From: CAKMZU01 sp965248335 | GTDB lineage: Bacteria; Pseudomonadota; Gammaproteobacteria; Pseudomonadales; DT-91 | Length of the DNA stretch: 64,000 nucleotides | Direction of reading: 5' to 3' | NCBI GenBank assembly: GCA_965248335.1 | Contig: CBDFIY010000003.1 | Coordinates: forward strand, 496,001 to 560,000 | Shown: positions 1 through 9,408 of the stretch, piece after piece | Position numbering within the stretch: the stretch's first letter is position 1 | Layout: each line of letters opens with the position of its first letter | The notes under the pieces: generated by a model | Databases searched by the model: none | Seen by the model: only the letters and a program-made list of their open reading frames with translations | Told to the model about the DNA's origin: nothing | Program-made: the position numbers and the translations under genes

Positions 1-111
1 CACTTTACATTTTCCGGCGCTCACATGAAAAATAAGTGCCTGGCGTTGTTTAATCTTTGCTCAAGGTTGACGTAAAGAATTGCCAGGACGGGAGAAGGTC
101 AAACAATTCAC

Positions 112-139
112 TTGATTGACGGCGATATTTGTGTAGAAT
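112..139 (+). promoter_or_regulatory. Predicted sigma70 promoter of aceEF
   Basis: TTGATT at 112-117 and TAGAAT at 134-139 are separated by 16 bp and lie about 118 bp upstream of the aceE start. Bases 1-256 hold no gene that I can support. No clear PdhR operator (TTGGT-N3-ACCAA) was seen. Confidence 0.5.
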
Positions 140-256
140 TTTTCGCCGTTGATAAACGCTAATATTCTGATCTAATCCGAGTGAAATCCCACTCATTTAG
201 CAAGATTACCATCTTGCGATACGTTTTAGAATATCCTCAAAGCTTAGGAGGCTTAT

Positions 257-2911
257 ATGCATCAAGAGGACAAAGATCCTTTAGAAACACAAGAATGGAT
301 CGATGCACTAGATTCAGTACTCAAAAATGCAGGTCGTGGAAGAACAGCGTACTTGATAAAAACTTTAGCGGAGTGTGCGGCAAAAGCGGGTACACGACTC
401 CCGCCTGCTATCACCACGCCTTACCGAAACTCTATTCCACCGACGGCTGAAAGAAGAATGCCGGGTGATCTGTTTATAGAAAGACGTATTCGGTCATTGG
501 TACGTTGGAATGCTTTAGCCATGGTCATGCGAGCCAACCAGCGTAGCGAAGGATTAGGTGGCCATATTTCCAGCTTCTCGTCGAGCGCAACGCTGTATGA
601 TGTAGGTTTTAATTACTTTTTTAGAGGATCAGAAGGCGATCACAGCGCTGATCTTATTTATTTTCAGGGGCATATTGCGCCAGGTATATATGCACGCTCT
701 TATCTTGAAGGGCGCCTGGATGAAGATAAGCTGGATAATTTCCGAAGAGAAGTGGATGGCAGCGGCTTATCATCCTACCCACACCCTTGGCTGATGCCTG
801 ATTACTGGCAGTTCCCTACCGTTTCTATGGGGCTTGGTCCGATACAGGCTATCTATCAAGCGCATGTTATGAAGTATCAGCAAAAGCGAGGCTTACAACC
901 TGTCAGTGACCGCAAGGTCTGGGCATTTTTGGGTGATGGTGAGTGTGATGAGCCTGAAAGTCTTGGTGCAATCTCTCTGGCTGGACGCGAAAGTTTAGAC
1001 AACCTGATCTTTGTCATTAATTGTAATTTACAACGTCTTGATGGCCCAGTGCGTGGTAATGGAAAAATCATTCAAGAGTTGGAAGGTGTATTTAGAGGCG
1101 CAGGCTGGAATGTCATCAAGGTTATCTGGGGGCGTCATTGGGATGCGCTACTTGAAAAAGATAAAACTGGCCTACTGCAAAAAAGAATGGATGAAGTTTG
1201 TGATGGCGAATTGCAAAACTATAAAGCTAACGGTGGTGCTTATACGCGCAAGCACTTTTTTGGCAAATACCCTGAATTGTTAGAACTCGTTAAAGATCTC
1301 AGCGATGAAGATATTATGTATCTTAATCGTGGTGGGCATGATCCTTATAAAGTTTATGCCGCTTATGCTGCTGCAACAACAACCAAAGATCAGCCGACTG
1401 TGATTCTAGCACAAACGGTAAAAGGGTACGGAACCGGTGACGCGGGTGAAGCCAACAATGAAACGCACTCACTGAAAAAACTCGATCTGGAGAGTTTGAA
1501 GCAATTTAGAGATCGCTTTGATATTCCTTTATCTGACGATGAGCTCGTTAATGTACCTTACTACCGGCCAGCGCCTGATAGCACTGAAATGCAGTACATG
1601 AAAAAAAGGCGAGAAAGTTTGGGTGGCAGCATTCCTAAACGTCAGGCTGATTTTGAAACTTTGCCAATCCCTTCACTGGACGCATTTAAAGCCCAGCTGA
1701 AAGACACTGGGAAGCGTGAAATCTCCTCAACCATGGCGTTTGTCCGTATTCTGTCGGCCCTTGCTAAAGATAAACAAATGGGCGAGCGCGTTGTGCCGAT
1801 TGTACCGGATGAAGCGCGTACCTTTGGCATGGAAGGTATGTTCAGGCAATTAGGTATTTATTCTTCACAAGGTCAAAAATATACCCCGCATGATGCTGAT
1901 CAAATCATGTATTACAAGGAAAGCGAACAAGGGCAAATCATGGAGGAGGGTATCACTGAAGCTGGTGCAACCTCTGCATGGATAGCGCAAGCAACATCAT
2001 ACAGTACCTATAATTTACCGATGGTGCCTTTCTATATCTTCTATTCCATGTTTGGCTTTCAGCGCATTATGGATTTGATTTGGGCTGCTGGTGATATGCA
2101 GGCGCGAGGCTTCTTGATTGGTGGTACAGCGGGTCGAACCACATTGAACGGTGAAGGCTTGCAGCATCAAGATGGGCATAGCCATCTTATGGCGAACATG
2201 GTGCCGAATTGTGTGTCTTATGATCCGACTTACTCTTACGAGTTGGCAGTGATTATTCAAGATGGTTTAAAGCGTATGTATGTCGCTAAAGAAAATATTT
2301 TCTATTACATCACCATCATGAATGAGAACTACCAGCACCCAGCAATGCCCGAAGGGGCTGAGGTCGACATTATAAAAGGCATGTACTTGTTGCAAGAGAG
2401 CAGCAGTAAGGCCAAGGAAAAAGTGCAGTTGATGGGCGCAGGTACTATTCTCAATGAAGTCATTAAGGCTGCCGCTATACTCAAAGACGACTTTAATGTA
2501 CATGCGGATGTTTGGAGTTTAACCAGTATTAACGAGCTTGCTAATGAGGCGCAATCTTGCGCACGTTACAATGAGTTTCACCCTAAGGATGAACCTAAAG
2601 TGCCTTTTATAGCACAACAGCTTGTTGGTAAAGAAGGCCCTGTTGTCATCGCAACGGATTATATTAAAAGCTATAGCAATCAGTTGCGTGAATTTATTCC
2701 TTCACCGCTCACTATTTTGGGCACAGATGGCTTTGGGCGTTCAGATACCCGAGAAAAATTGCGTGAGTTCTTCGAAGTCGATGCTCGCTTTATCGTGATA
2801 GCGACATTGAATGCATTGACGAAAGAAGGTCAATTCACACCAGATGATGTAGCTAAGGCGATGAAAAAATACGGCATTAGCCAAGATAAAATAGACCCAA
2901 GAACCTGCTAA
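257..2911 (+). CDS. aceE: Pyruvate dehydrogenase E1 component, homodimeric type
   Basis: E1 decarboxylates pyruvate with thiamine diphosphate and reductively acetylates the lipoyl groups of E2 in the cytoplasmic pyruvate dehydrogenase complex. The 884-residue product has the length of the homodimeric gammaproteobacterial E1. The ThDP/Mg motif GDGECDEPES begins near residue 226 and runs on to NCNLQRLDGP, almost as in E. coli. The start ATG is preceded by a perfect AGGAGG at 246-251 with 5-nt spacing. aceF follows after 13 bp, so the two are one operon. No pdhR lies upstream inside the window and no lpd follows aceF, so E3 must be encoded elsewhere. A shorter ORF in another frame across the start (181-450) has no supporting features. 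Confidence 0.98.
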   Translation: MHQEDKDPLETQEWIDALDSVLKNAGRGRTAYLIKTLAECAAKAGTRLPPAITTPYRNSIPPTAERRMPGDLFIERRIRSLVRWNALAMVMRANQRSEGLGGHISSFSSSATLYDVGFNYFFRGSEGDHSADLIYFQGHIAPGIYARSYLEGRLDEDKLDNFRREVDGSGLSSYPHPWLMPDYWQFPTVSMGLGPIQAIYQAHVMKYQQKRGLQPVSDRKVWAFLGDGECDEPESLGAISLAGRESLDNLIFVINCNLQRLDGPVRGNGKIIQELEGVFRGAGWNVIKVIWGRHWDALLEKDKTGLLQKRMDEVCDGELQNYKANGGAYTRKHFFGKYPELLELVKDLSDEDIMYLNRGGHDPYKVYAAYAAATTTKDQPTVILAQTVKGYGTGDAGEANNETHSLKKLDLESLKQFRDRFDIPLSDDELVNVPYYRPAPDSTEMQYMKKRRESLGGSIPKRQADFETLPIPSLDAFKAQLKDTGKREISSTMAFVRILSALAKDKQMGERVVPIVPDEARTFGMEGMFRQLGIYSSQGQKYTPHDADQIMYYKESEQGQIMEEGITEAGATSAWIAQATSYSTYNLPMVPFYIFYSMFGFQRIMDLIWAAGDMQARGFLIGGTAGRTTLNGEGLQHQDGHSHLMANMVPNCVSYDPTYSYELAVIIQDGLKRMYVAKENIFYYITIMNENYQHPAMPEGAEVDIIKGMYLLQESSSKAKEKVQLMGAGTILNEVIKAAAILKDDFNVHADVWSLTSINELANEAQSCARYNEFHPKDEPKVPFIAQQLVGKEGPVVIATDYIKSYSNQLREFIPSPLTILGTDGFGRSDTREKLREFFEVDARFIVIATLNALTKEGQFTPDDVAKAMKKYGISQDKIDPRTC

Positions 2912-2924
2912 TCGGAATGTATTT

Positions 2925-4550
2925 ATGTCCATTGAGAAAATAAAAGCGCCCGATTTAGGGGGCGCAGAGAATGTCGAAATTATTGAGGTGTGCGTAAAGG
3001 CAGGGGATACCGTAGAGGCTGAAGATTCACTGGTTGTCGTGGAGTCTGATAAAGCCTCGATGGAAATACCCTCACCTATGGCTGGTAAAGTTGTGGCTGT
3101 GGTTATCAACGAGGGCGATACCTTAAATGAAGGTGATGTCATCATCGAGTTGGACGTATCAGGTGCTGGAGCTAGTGAGCCTGCTGTAGAAAAAGCCGAT
3201 GTACTTGCAGCATCTGAGGCTTTAGAGGCTGAAAGTACGCTAGGGCAACAAGTTGAAACGGCTGTTGAAACAAACGGTGCATCCTCAGTTGAAGCGTTCA
3301 ATGTACCTGATATTGGCGGTGATTCAGCGGAGGTGATCGAAGTTTGTGTGGCAGAGGGTGATGACGTTGAAGAGGGTGATTCACTGATCGTTCTTGAAAG
3401 CGACAAAGCCTCGATGGAAGTACCTGCACCGAAAGCAGGAAAAATTCTTAAGCTGCTCATTAAAGAAGGTGATACCGCTCAACAAGGTTTGCCCTTGGTT
3501 GAAATGGAAGTGTCGGGTGTGGAAGCTAAAACCGATACCCCTTTGCCGACACCAGCTGCCGATGCAAAGCAGAAAGTTACCGAGCCAAAACAAGTGGCGG
3601 AACAACATCAGCCCGTGACGGGTATGACCGAAAATCGCCCAACGGGTGATGTCTACGCAGGCCCAGCAGTACGAAAAATGGCGCGTGAAATCGGTGTTGA
3701 TTTAGCTGTTGTACCCGGTTCTGGGCCACGCGGTCGTATTCAGAAATCCGATGTGAAGGCCTTCATCAAAGACGCATTAGTAAATAAGAAGATCAACCAA
3801 GCGGCTGGTGGTGCGAATATTCCACCCGTGCCAGAAATTGATTTTTCCAAATTTGGTGATGTTCGCATCGAGAAGATGTCTAAGCTGCATAAAATTACAG
3901 CGACTAACATGCATCGCAGCTGGCTGAATGTACCTCATGTCACCGCTTTTGATGATGTCGACATTACCGATCTTGAAGACTTTAGAAAACAACTTAAAGC
4001 GGAAGCCGAACGTGCAGGTGTCAAAGTGACACCACTACCTTTTTTGCTGAAAGCTTGTGCAAAAGCCTTAACGGCTAACCCTAAAATGAATACGTCTTTA
4101 CATGCCGATGGTGAGCAGCTCATTTATAAAGAGTATGTGCATATTGGTATCGCTGTAGATACGCCAGCAGGGTTAATGGTGCCAGTGGTGCATGATGTCG
4201 ATAAGAAAACCATTTTTGAATTGGCAAAAGAAACAGCAGAGCTCGCACAGAAGGCCAAGGAGCGAAAACTCAAGCCGGCTGAAATGCAGGGCGGGTGTTT
4301 TACTATTTCAAGCTTGGGCAGTATTGGTGGAACAGGCTTTACGCCCATCGTCAATACACCTGAAGTAGCAATCTTGGGCGTTTCAAAATTGACAGTTAAA
4401 CCCGTTTGGGATGGTTCAGTTTTTCAGCCTAAGAAAATGCTGCCCCTCTCACTAAGCTATGACCATCGTGTGGTCAACGGTGCAGATGCAGGTAAGTTCT
4501 TCGTGTTTCTTGGAAGTATCCTTCAAGACTTTAGACGTTTGGCATTGTAA
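2925..4550 (+). CDS. aceF: Dihydrolipoamide acetyltransferase, E2 of pyruvate dehydrogenase
   Basis: E2 forms the core of the pyruvate dehydrogenase complex and transfers acetyl groups from lipoyl-lysine to CoA. The 541-residue protein has two lipoyl domains with ESDKASME motifs (lipoylated Lys at about 43 and 161). Acid/alanine-rich linkers separate them. A peripheral-subunit-binding domain starts near residue 242 (YAGPAVRKMAREIGVDL), and the catalytic domain ends with the DHRVVNGADAGKF motif near residue 513. E. coli has three lipoyl domains, so two is a normal variant found in other gammaproteobacteria. The gene lies 13 bp after aceE and is followed by a good intrinsic terminator, which closes a two-gene operon. 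Confidence 0.97.
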   Translation: MSIEKIKAPDLGGAENVEIIEVCVKAGDTVEAEDSLVVVESDKASMEIPSPMAGKVVAVVINEGDTLNEGDVIIELDVSGAGASEPAVEKADVLAASEALEAESTLGQQVETAVETNGASSVEAFNVPDIGGDSAEVIEVCVAEGDDVEEGDSLIVLESDKASMEVPAPKAGKILKLLIKEGDTAQQGLPLVEMEVSGVEAKTDTPLPTPAADAKQKVTEPKQVAEQHQPVTGMTENRPTGDVYAGPAVRKMAREIGVDLAVVPGSGPRGRIQKSDVKAFIKDALVNKKINQAAGGANIPPVPEIDFSKFGDVRIEKMSKLHKITATNMHRSWLNVPHVTAFDDVDITDLEDFRKQLKAEAERAGVKVTPLPFLLKACAKALTANPKMNTSLHADGEQLIYKEYVHIGIAVDTPAGLMVPVVHDVDKKTIFELAKETAELAQKAKERKLKPAEMQGGCFTISSLGSIGGTGFTPIVNTPEVAILGVSKLTVKPVWDGSVFQPKKMLPLSLSYDHRVVNGADAGKFFVFLGSILQDFRRLAL

Positions 4551-4576
4551 ATCTATAAGTAGGACGTACCCTTTTA

Positions 4577-4601
4577 AAAGCCAGCGAAAGCTGGTTTTTT
4601 T
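4577..4601 (+). terminator. Rho-independent terminator of aceEF
   Basis: Stem CCAGC-GAAA-GCTGG (4581-4594) with a stable GNRA-like loop is preceded by A residues and followed by seven T residues. Confidence 0.8.
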
Positions 4602-4702
4602 ATGAACTAAAAAAGGCAGTGTTAATCCATAGGTGTATGTCGGTGGCTTAACTTCTACGGACAGTGACTGTTTTAACGTTGATCAGAAGAGTAGCTACCA
4701 TC

Positions 4703-4830
4703 TATACCTATCGGAATTGGAGATGCAAGAAGGCGGCAAGCGAGCGAATTCCCATGAGCTTGCAGTCAGTAAGTGATTGGGGTGAGCGAGCGCGGGCAAC
4801 GCCCTTGCATCTTCAAGTGTGATGGGTATA
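4703..4830. repeat. ERIC (IRU) element, copy 1
   Basis: This is a 128-bp imperfect palindrome beginning TATACC and ending GGGTATA. It contains AGTAAGTGATTGGGGTGAGCG, differing at about one position from the core of the ERIC2 primer site, and on the other arm a GCGAGCGAATTCCCATGAGC stretch that corresponds to ERIC1. It lies between the aceF terminator and namZ. Four more copies are at 21536, 34114, 47669 and 53066. Copies 1 and 5 share one orientation and copies 2-4 the other. The rest of 4602-4872 holds nothing else recognisable. Confidence 0.85.
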
Positions 4831-4872
4831 AACATTAAAGCAGGGTAATCCTGATTTTTTACAGGGGAAAAA

Positions 4873-6129
4873 ATGATGCGGCAGAAACTCCCTTTGCTTA
4901 TTATCATAGCGTTAACTTTTTTAAGTATAAAAGCACAAGCAGATATTGTGCGACTAGGGCTTGATAGCATAAGCCTTAAACATATTGAAAATAAACGCAT
5001 TGGTCTCTATACCAACCAAACAGGCGTAGATCAGCGTCTACAATCGACACTTGAAAAATTAGCTAACAGCAAAGGTATAGAGCTAGTCAAAGTCTTTACA
5101 CCTGAACATGGTCTAAAAGGCAATACCTATGCAAAGACTAAAATTACTGAGCAGTCCAGTCACCTGCCGATAAAGATGGTGAGTTTATTCGGGCAAACGG
5201 ATAAACCGACAGAAGCCATGATGATGGGTATTGATATGCTTATCGTCGATATTCAGGCGATTGGTGTCAGGCCTTATACCTATACGACGCATTTATTTCA
5301 GTTGATAGAAATTGCTGCAAAGTTAGCGATTGACGTCGTGGTACTTGATCGCCCTAATCCTATTAGCGGCATGTTAGTTGATGGACCCATGAATGCAAAA
5401 CCCTTTCTCTCGACGTTTGGTTATATTGAAATACCCTATATTCATGGCATGACTATCGGTGAGCTCGCTCAATATTTTAATGGAGAATATAACGTTGGTG
5501 CAAAGCTAACGGTGGTGCCTATGACGGGGTGGCGGCGAGATATGAATTATGGTCTCACAGGTCTTCAATGGATGCCATCGAGCCCTAATATACCTGAATC
5601 AAGTACGCCAATTTTTGCAGCGTCGACAGGTGCGTTAGGTGAGCTAGGCCTGATAAATATTGGTGTAGGCTACACGCTACCTTTCAAAATTGTGGGGGCC
5701 CCTTGGATAAATGCAGAGCAGTTTTCAAGCGTGCTAAATAGGCTTGAGCTTTCTGGTGTGTTCTTCCAGCCATTTTACTACAAACCTTTTTACGGTTTAT
5801 TTAAAGGGGAAGAGTGCCAAGGGGTATTGATCATGATCACGAATAAAAAACAGTACCAGCCTTTTTCAGTGCAGTATGCGTTATTGGATACGCTAAAAAA
5901 ATTATACCCTCAAGCAGTACATGACAGGTTAAGGCAATTATCAGAAGAGAGTGAGTTACAATTTAATCGCGTGATTGGGCATGATGCACTGCTTCATCAA
6001 TTAAAAATGGTTAAGCCTACGAATTTATTAACATTTATTGGAAAAGATCAAAAAATGCGTGAAGCTTTCTTAGTAAAACGATCAAAATATTTGATTGAAT
6101 CTTATGCTGTTGCAGGGGCAAGAAAATAA
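4873..6129 (+). CDS. NamZ-like exo-beta-N-acetylmuramidase (DUF1343), exported
   Basis: The family releases terminal N-acetylmuramic acid from peptidoglycan fragments, so the likely role is cell-wall turnover or recycling in the periplasm. The 418-residue protein starts with a signal peptide (hydrophobic residues 5-20, cleavage near AQA-D). The mature part has the DUF1343 hallmarks GLYTNQTGV, FTPEHGLKG (about residue 77), DIQAIGVRPYTY, VVLDRPNPISG and HGMTIGELA in the expected order. AGGGGA at 4862-4867 supports the first ATG; a second ATG follows directly. It stands alone between ERIC copy 1 and a convergent reverse-strand pair. The assignment to the family is firm; substrate is inferred from family knowledge. 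Confidence 0.88.
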   Translation: MMRQKLPLLIIIALTFLSIKAQADIVRLGLDSISLKHIENKRIGLYTNQTGVDQRLQSTLEKLANSKGIELVKVFTPEHGLKGNTYAKTKITEQSSHLPIKMVSLFGQTDKPTEAMMMGIDMLIVDIQAIGVRPYTYTTHLFQLIEIAAKLAIDVVVLDRPNPISGMLVDGPMNAKPFLSTFGYIEIPYIHGMTIGELAQYFNGEYNVGAKLTVVPMTGWRRDMNYGLTGLQWMPSSPNIPESSTPIFAASTGALGELGLINIGVGYTLPFKIVGAPWINAEQFSSVLNRLELSGVFFQPFYYKPFYGLFKGEECQGVLIMITNKKQYQPFSVQYALLDTLKKLYPQAVHDRLRQLSEESELQFNRVIGHDALLHQLKMVKPTNLLTFIGKDQKMREAFLVKRSKYLIESYAVAGARK

Positions 6130-6220
6130 AGAAGGGTTGTGGAATAAGCTTTCTATGAATTAATGGGCCTACCTAAGGAGGCAGCCGGGTAAGCGTTTGG
6201 TTCGGTGTACGCGGAGGCAC

Positions 6221-7180
6221 TTACAGCCTCGCTAAAATCCATGGCAGTAGGCGATTCACTGGCCAGCGAAGCGGCGCTAATAATAACCGAATGCCTTTAA
6301 GTTTATCTTGTAATTGTTGTTCGTAGTCACTAAAGCTACGATGTTGAAATTGCAATATTGTTTGGCTCTCTGTTGTATCCATCCAGTGTGTATAAAAAGT
6401 TTGATCACCATGAATACTTGACGGTAAATACAACCCCGCGGCTTTAAACGCAGCAAGTAAAAACTGCCGCTGATTAACTTGGCAAGACCTACCACCGCCA
6501 ATCAAGAGCACCTTATTTCTTGCTGCAAGGGTTTTACACGCATTGCACATGGCGAGCGCAACGTCTTTGGGGTGAACATATTCCAGCGGATTATCGGCAT
6601 GCACGTTTAGCAAGTTTTTAAAGGTGGTACGATCGGTTTTTAAAGTTCGTGCATCAACAGATACGCCCACGCGTAGCACCACCGAAGGTAAGCTGCTTTG
6701 TTGCAAATAGTTTTCAAGCGCTATTTTATGCTGTGTATAAATATCACTGATGACGACTGGTGCGGAAGTGTCTAATTCGCCTTCGTCAAGTTTAGGCAGA
6801 CCAAAAACAGTCACTGAAGAGGGGAAAACAAAAACAGGTCGATTAGCGTTTACCGCTGCAGCATTGATCAAATTTTTGCTCGCAGTAACATTGATCGAGT
6901 AAGCGAGGCTGGGATTATTTTCTGTTGCAGGGGGTAGCAAAGAGGCATTATGAATGATGGCATCAACGCCTTCTACTAGCGGGTGATGTAAGCTCCCCTG
7001 CTGAATATCACCGAGTATAACTTCAATTTTACTCCCTTGTTGGCGCCGATATTTATGGGCGGTTTTTCGATTTTTTGACGTGTTTAGATCAAAGCAACGC
7101 ACCTCGAAACCTTGCGCAAGGGCTTGATCAACGCAGGTTAATCCGAGATTTCCAAAGGCGCCAGTGATTAAAATCTTCAT
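6221..7180 (-). CDS. NAD(P)-dependent epimerase/dehydratase (extended SDR)
   Basis: This is a Rossmann-fold protein of about 319 residues. The N-terminal MKILITGAFGNLGL contains the GxxGxxG dinucleotide-binding motif. HNASLLPP corresponds to the SDR NAA-like motif, and YTQHK supplies the YxxxK catalytic pair. The start at 7180 is preferred because the Rossmann strand normally begins the protein; an upstream in-frame ATG at 7249 would add 23 residues and overlap the preceding gene. It lies 16 bp downstream of the old-yellow-enzyme gene, so both are probably co-transcribed. The substrate cannot be read from the sequence; a nucleotide sugar, sterol or flavonoid-like ketone would all fit the family. 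Confidence 0.8.
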   Translation of the reverse strand: MKILITGAFGNLGLTCVDQALAQGFEVRCFDLNTSKNRKTAHKYRRQQGSKIEVILGDIQQGSLHHPLVEGVDAIIHNASLLPPATENNPSLAYSINVTASKNLINAAAVNANRPVFVFPSSVTVFGLPKLDEGELDTSAPVVISDIYTQHKIALENYLQQSSLPSVVLRVGVSVDARTLKTDRTTFKNLLNVHADNPLEYVHPKDVALAMCNACKTLAARNKVLLIGGGRSCQVNQRQFLLAAFKAAGLYLPSSIHGDQTFYTHWMDTTESQTILQFQHRSFSDYEQQLQDKLKGIRLLLAPLRWPVNRLLPWILARL

Positions 7181-7196
7181 TCTTCGGGTTCTTTGT

Positions 7197-8405
7197 TCAG
7201 TCAGTCGATGAGAGAAAACGTGTACAGTGAATTCCGTTTTTATGCTCAATGGTCGCTACGCACTCATTACAATGTACGCAGCGGCTTTGATAAGGGGTAT
7301 GTGTTTCGGTTGTAGCTTGCGCTTTATTAACCAAGTCGGGATCAGCGAGTAAGCCACGTCCGAGCTGAATAAAATCGAAACCCGCATCCATGAGCGTTGC
7401 GAAACTATGAGTAGAAGAGGCTCCGCCCACGTAAATCATATTGCATTGCACTGCTTCACGCAGTCGTTTTGCCTGCGTTAAAAAATAGAGTTCTTTATAG
7501 GTGTAGTTCTTAAACATGGATGGCCCTGCAAGGCGCAAAATCAGTTTCATCAACGGATTAGTTTCGGCATTAAGCATAGGCTTTAAAATATTATCACCTC
7601 GAAACATAATCATTGGGTTCATGGTGCTGGTACCGCCAGAGGTCACAATGCCATCGATGCCTGCAGTATCCAGCATTTTAGCGATGTCAATCGCATCATC
7701 ATAATGCAATCCACCTTTAACGCCCTCGGTGAGGCTTATTTTACCGATGATGGGGAAATCATTCCCCACGGCTTTACGTACTGCGGCTAAAACCTCAAGT
7801 GGTAAACGCATTCGGTTTTGTAGGCTTCCACCATATTGATCTTTGCGTTTATTGGTTTTAGGGCTCATGAATTGGCATAGCCCATAGCCATGGCCAAAGT
7901 GAATTTCAAGGCAATCGAAGCCTACAGACTTCATGAAGGTAGCTGCATCAAAATAGGTTTGTACTAACGCCTTGATTTGAGATTGTGTCATTTTGTCGCA
8001 GAAAAACATGCCGTAAGCGACACCTAAGAGATTTAAGGAAAATTGTGGACCACGTGGTCGGCGTCGTCTCATGTGTTTGTTTTTGGAGAACCCGCCGCAG
8101 TGTCCCATCTGACCAGAAACTTTTGTTCCAGAGGCATGTAATTCGGTAATGATCTTTTGTAAGGCATCACGGATATAGGTATCCATGAATAGCATATTCT
8201 CGTTCAGTCGACCATCGGCTTCAGTCGCGCAATAGCCTAAGGTCGTCATCGCTACGCCACCTTCAGCAATTTTTTGGTGAAAATCGAGGTAGGCTTCAGT
8301 GGGTACACCGTGCGGGCTTTTACCTTCAAAGGTGCCTGCTTTGATGAAACGGTTTTTTAAGGTTAAGCCATTTAATTGCGCAGGTTCAAAGCAGCGTTGC
8401 AACAT
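7197..8405 (-). CDS. NADH:flavin oxidoreductase, old yellow enzyme family
   Basis: This is an FMN TIM-barrel protein of 402 residues. Typical stretches are LKNRFIKAGTFEG at the N-terminus, VGFDCLEIHFGHGYGLCQFMSP with the substrate/FMN-site histidine, KDQYGGSLQNRMRLPLE, and FIQLGRGLLADPDLV near the phosphate-binding end. The C-terminus carries CVHCNECVATIEHKNGIHC (C-x2-C-x2-C-x11-C), like the iron-sulfur motif of 2,4-dienoyl-CoA reductase/trimethylamine dehydrogenase relatives, but the flavodoxin-like C-terminal domain of those enzymes is absent. It is followed by an SDR in the same direction, suggesting a two-step redox modification of an unsaturated or carbonyl substrate (inference). Confidence 0.85.
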   Translation of the reverse strand: MLQRCFEPAQLNGLTLKNRFIKAGTFEGKSPHGVPTEAYLDFHQKIAEGGVAMTTLGYCATEADGRLNENMLFMDTYIRDALQKIITELHASGTKVSGQMGHCGGFSKNKHMRRRRPRGPQFSLNLLGVAYGMFFCDKMTQSQIKALVQTYFDAATFMKSVGFDCLEIHFGHGYGLCQFMSPKTNKRKDQYGGSLQNRMRLPLEVLAAVRKAVGNDFPIIGKISLTEGVKGGLHYDDAIDIAKMLDTAGIDGIVTSGGTSTMNPMIMFRGDNILKPMLNAETNPLMKLILRLAGPSMFKNYTYKELYFLTQAKRLREAVQCNMIYVGGASSTHSFATLMDAGFDFIQLGRGLLADPDLVNKAQATTETHTPYQSRCVHCNECVATIEHKNGIHCTRFLSSTD

Positions 8406-8619
8406 GTTGGAGCCTTGAGTTGATTTTTTGTTATTTTAAGCCGCTAAAGTAACACATTGCCTCGTTATTTAATCTGTCGTGTGAGCAAGTTGGGAGAGTG
8501 GTCATTCTTCACTGAAAGGCTTTCATGGCTGTGATTTTTGTTAATGTTCCATCAATTGCTAAACTGCCTCTAAACGCCTACTATTCGCTGCTGCGAGAAG
8601 GGGCTGTAAAGGAAGTTTT
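8406..8619. other. Divergent intergenic region upstream of the SMC/Toprim operon
   Basis: This region separates the reverse-strand OYE gene from the forward operon. It contains an ORF start at 8525 (ATG with GAAAGG upstream) whose frame runs to 8806 and overlaps the Toprim gene out of frame. The ORF may be the real N-terminus of that gene joined by a frameshift, or spurious. No strong promoter was identified. Confidence 0.4.
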
Positions 8620-9408
8620 GTGGGAACGCGATTGCATATATACATTGAAAAAATTGAGCAAGGTATATCGATTAACTACCCCGCTTTCCTTAAACTGGCA
8701 AAAGGCTTTGAGCGCTACGCAGGTGAGGCTAGCTTTACAACGGAAAAAATCGGGAAAGATTCGTGGAAAGTGGTTGATTATAAAACGTCATTCTTTGAAT
8801 GGTTGAAATCGCAAAGCCAATCATCCAATGGCTCCAAAAATGAAGCGGCAACACAAAACCGGTCTCATTATGTCGATGCAAGTTGTTCCATGTTGTTACT
8901 TCGTGAGGGCCTTGACTCTCCTCGCCCAGTGATGATAGATGAAGCATCAGGATCAAACTTCAAGCCCCATAACCGTCAGGTATTGATCATTGAAAACAAA
9001 GCCAATTTCTTTTATATCCTCCAAACGGCTACTTTCTTAGCGCAGTATTGCCAGGTCGACTTGAATAAAAAATGGGATGTCATCTATGGTTCAGGCAATG
9101 AAATTACTTGTAAACTGCATCGTGAAGTTTTATCGCATTACCAAAACATCGCGATGCATTTTGATGTTGATCTTGCCGGTTTACATATAGCAAAGTCACT
9201 CGCAGCACTGACACCCAAAGCAGCGCATCATTTTGTGTTGCCTTATGATATCGAGCATCGCCTTCAACATGTTGAAATCGGTATAGACGAAACGGCAAAA
9301 GAAGCATGTTTTAAGGTGAGTCGCGAAGTGGCTTTTCTAAAAAATGCGGCAGGCGTTATTTATAACACCGGCAAAACCCTCGAGCAGGAGAGCTTTTTAC
9401 ATGAATGA
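8620..9408 (+). CDS. Toprim-domain protein, JetD/MksG-like nuclease subunit
   Basis: In Wadjet/MksBEFG systems a Toprim nuclease (JetD/MksG) cleaves the circular DNA that the SMC motor has recognised. This 262-residue protein shows the Toprim pattern expected of the DUF2220/DUF2399 group: VLIIENKANF with the acidic residue at about 125, a Gly-rich turn (YGSGNEI), and HFDVDLAGLHIA with D182 and D184 (DxD). The GTG start has AAGGAAG just upstream. It is short for JetD (commonly near 400 residues) and lacks most of the usual N-terminal region. An out-of-frame ORF from 8525 could supply about 33 more residues if a frameshift is present. Its 3' end overlaps the SMC gene by 8 bp, implying coupled translation. 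Confidence 0.68.
   Translation: MGTRLHIYIEKIEQGISINYPAFLKLAKGFERYAGEASFTTEKIGKDSWKVVDYKTSFFEWLKSQSQSSNGSKNEAATQNRSHYVDASCSMLLLREGLDSPRPVMIDEASGSNFKPHNRQVLIIENKANFFYILQTATFLAQYCQVDLNKKWDVIYGSGNEITCKLHREVLSHYQNIAMHFDVDLAGLHIAKSLAALTPKAAHHFVLPYDIEHRLQHVEIGIDETAKEACFKVSREVAFLKNAAGVIYNTGKTLEQESFLHE

Noticed and set aside
181..450. 89-codon ORF overlapping the start of aceE
   Set aside because: Out of frame with a certain gene, no Shine-Dalgarno, no protein-like features.
4602..4872. ORF on the reverse strand at 4695-5000 covering the ERIC copy
   Set aside because: It reads through the repeat and antisense to the namZ signal peptide; no independent support.
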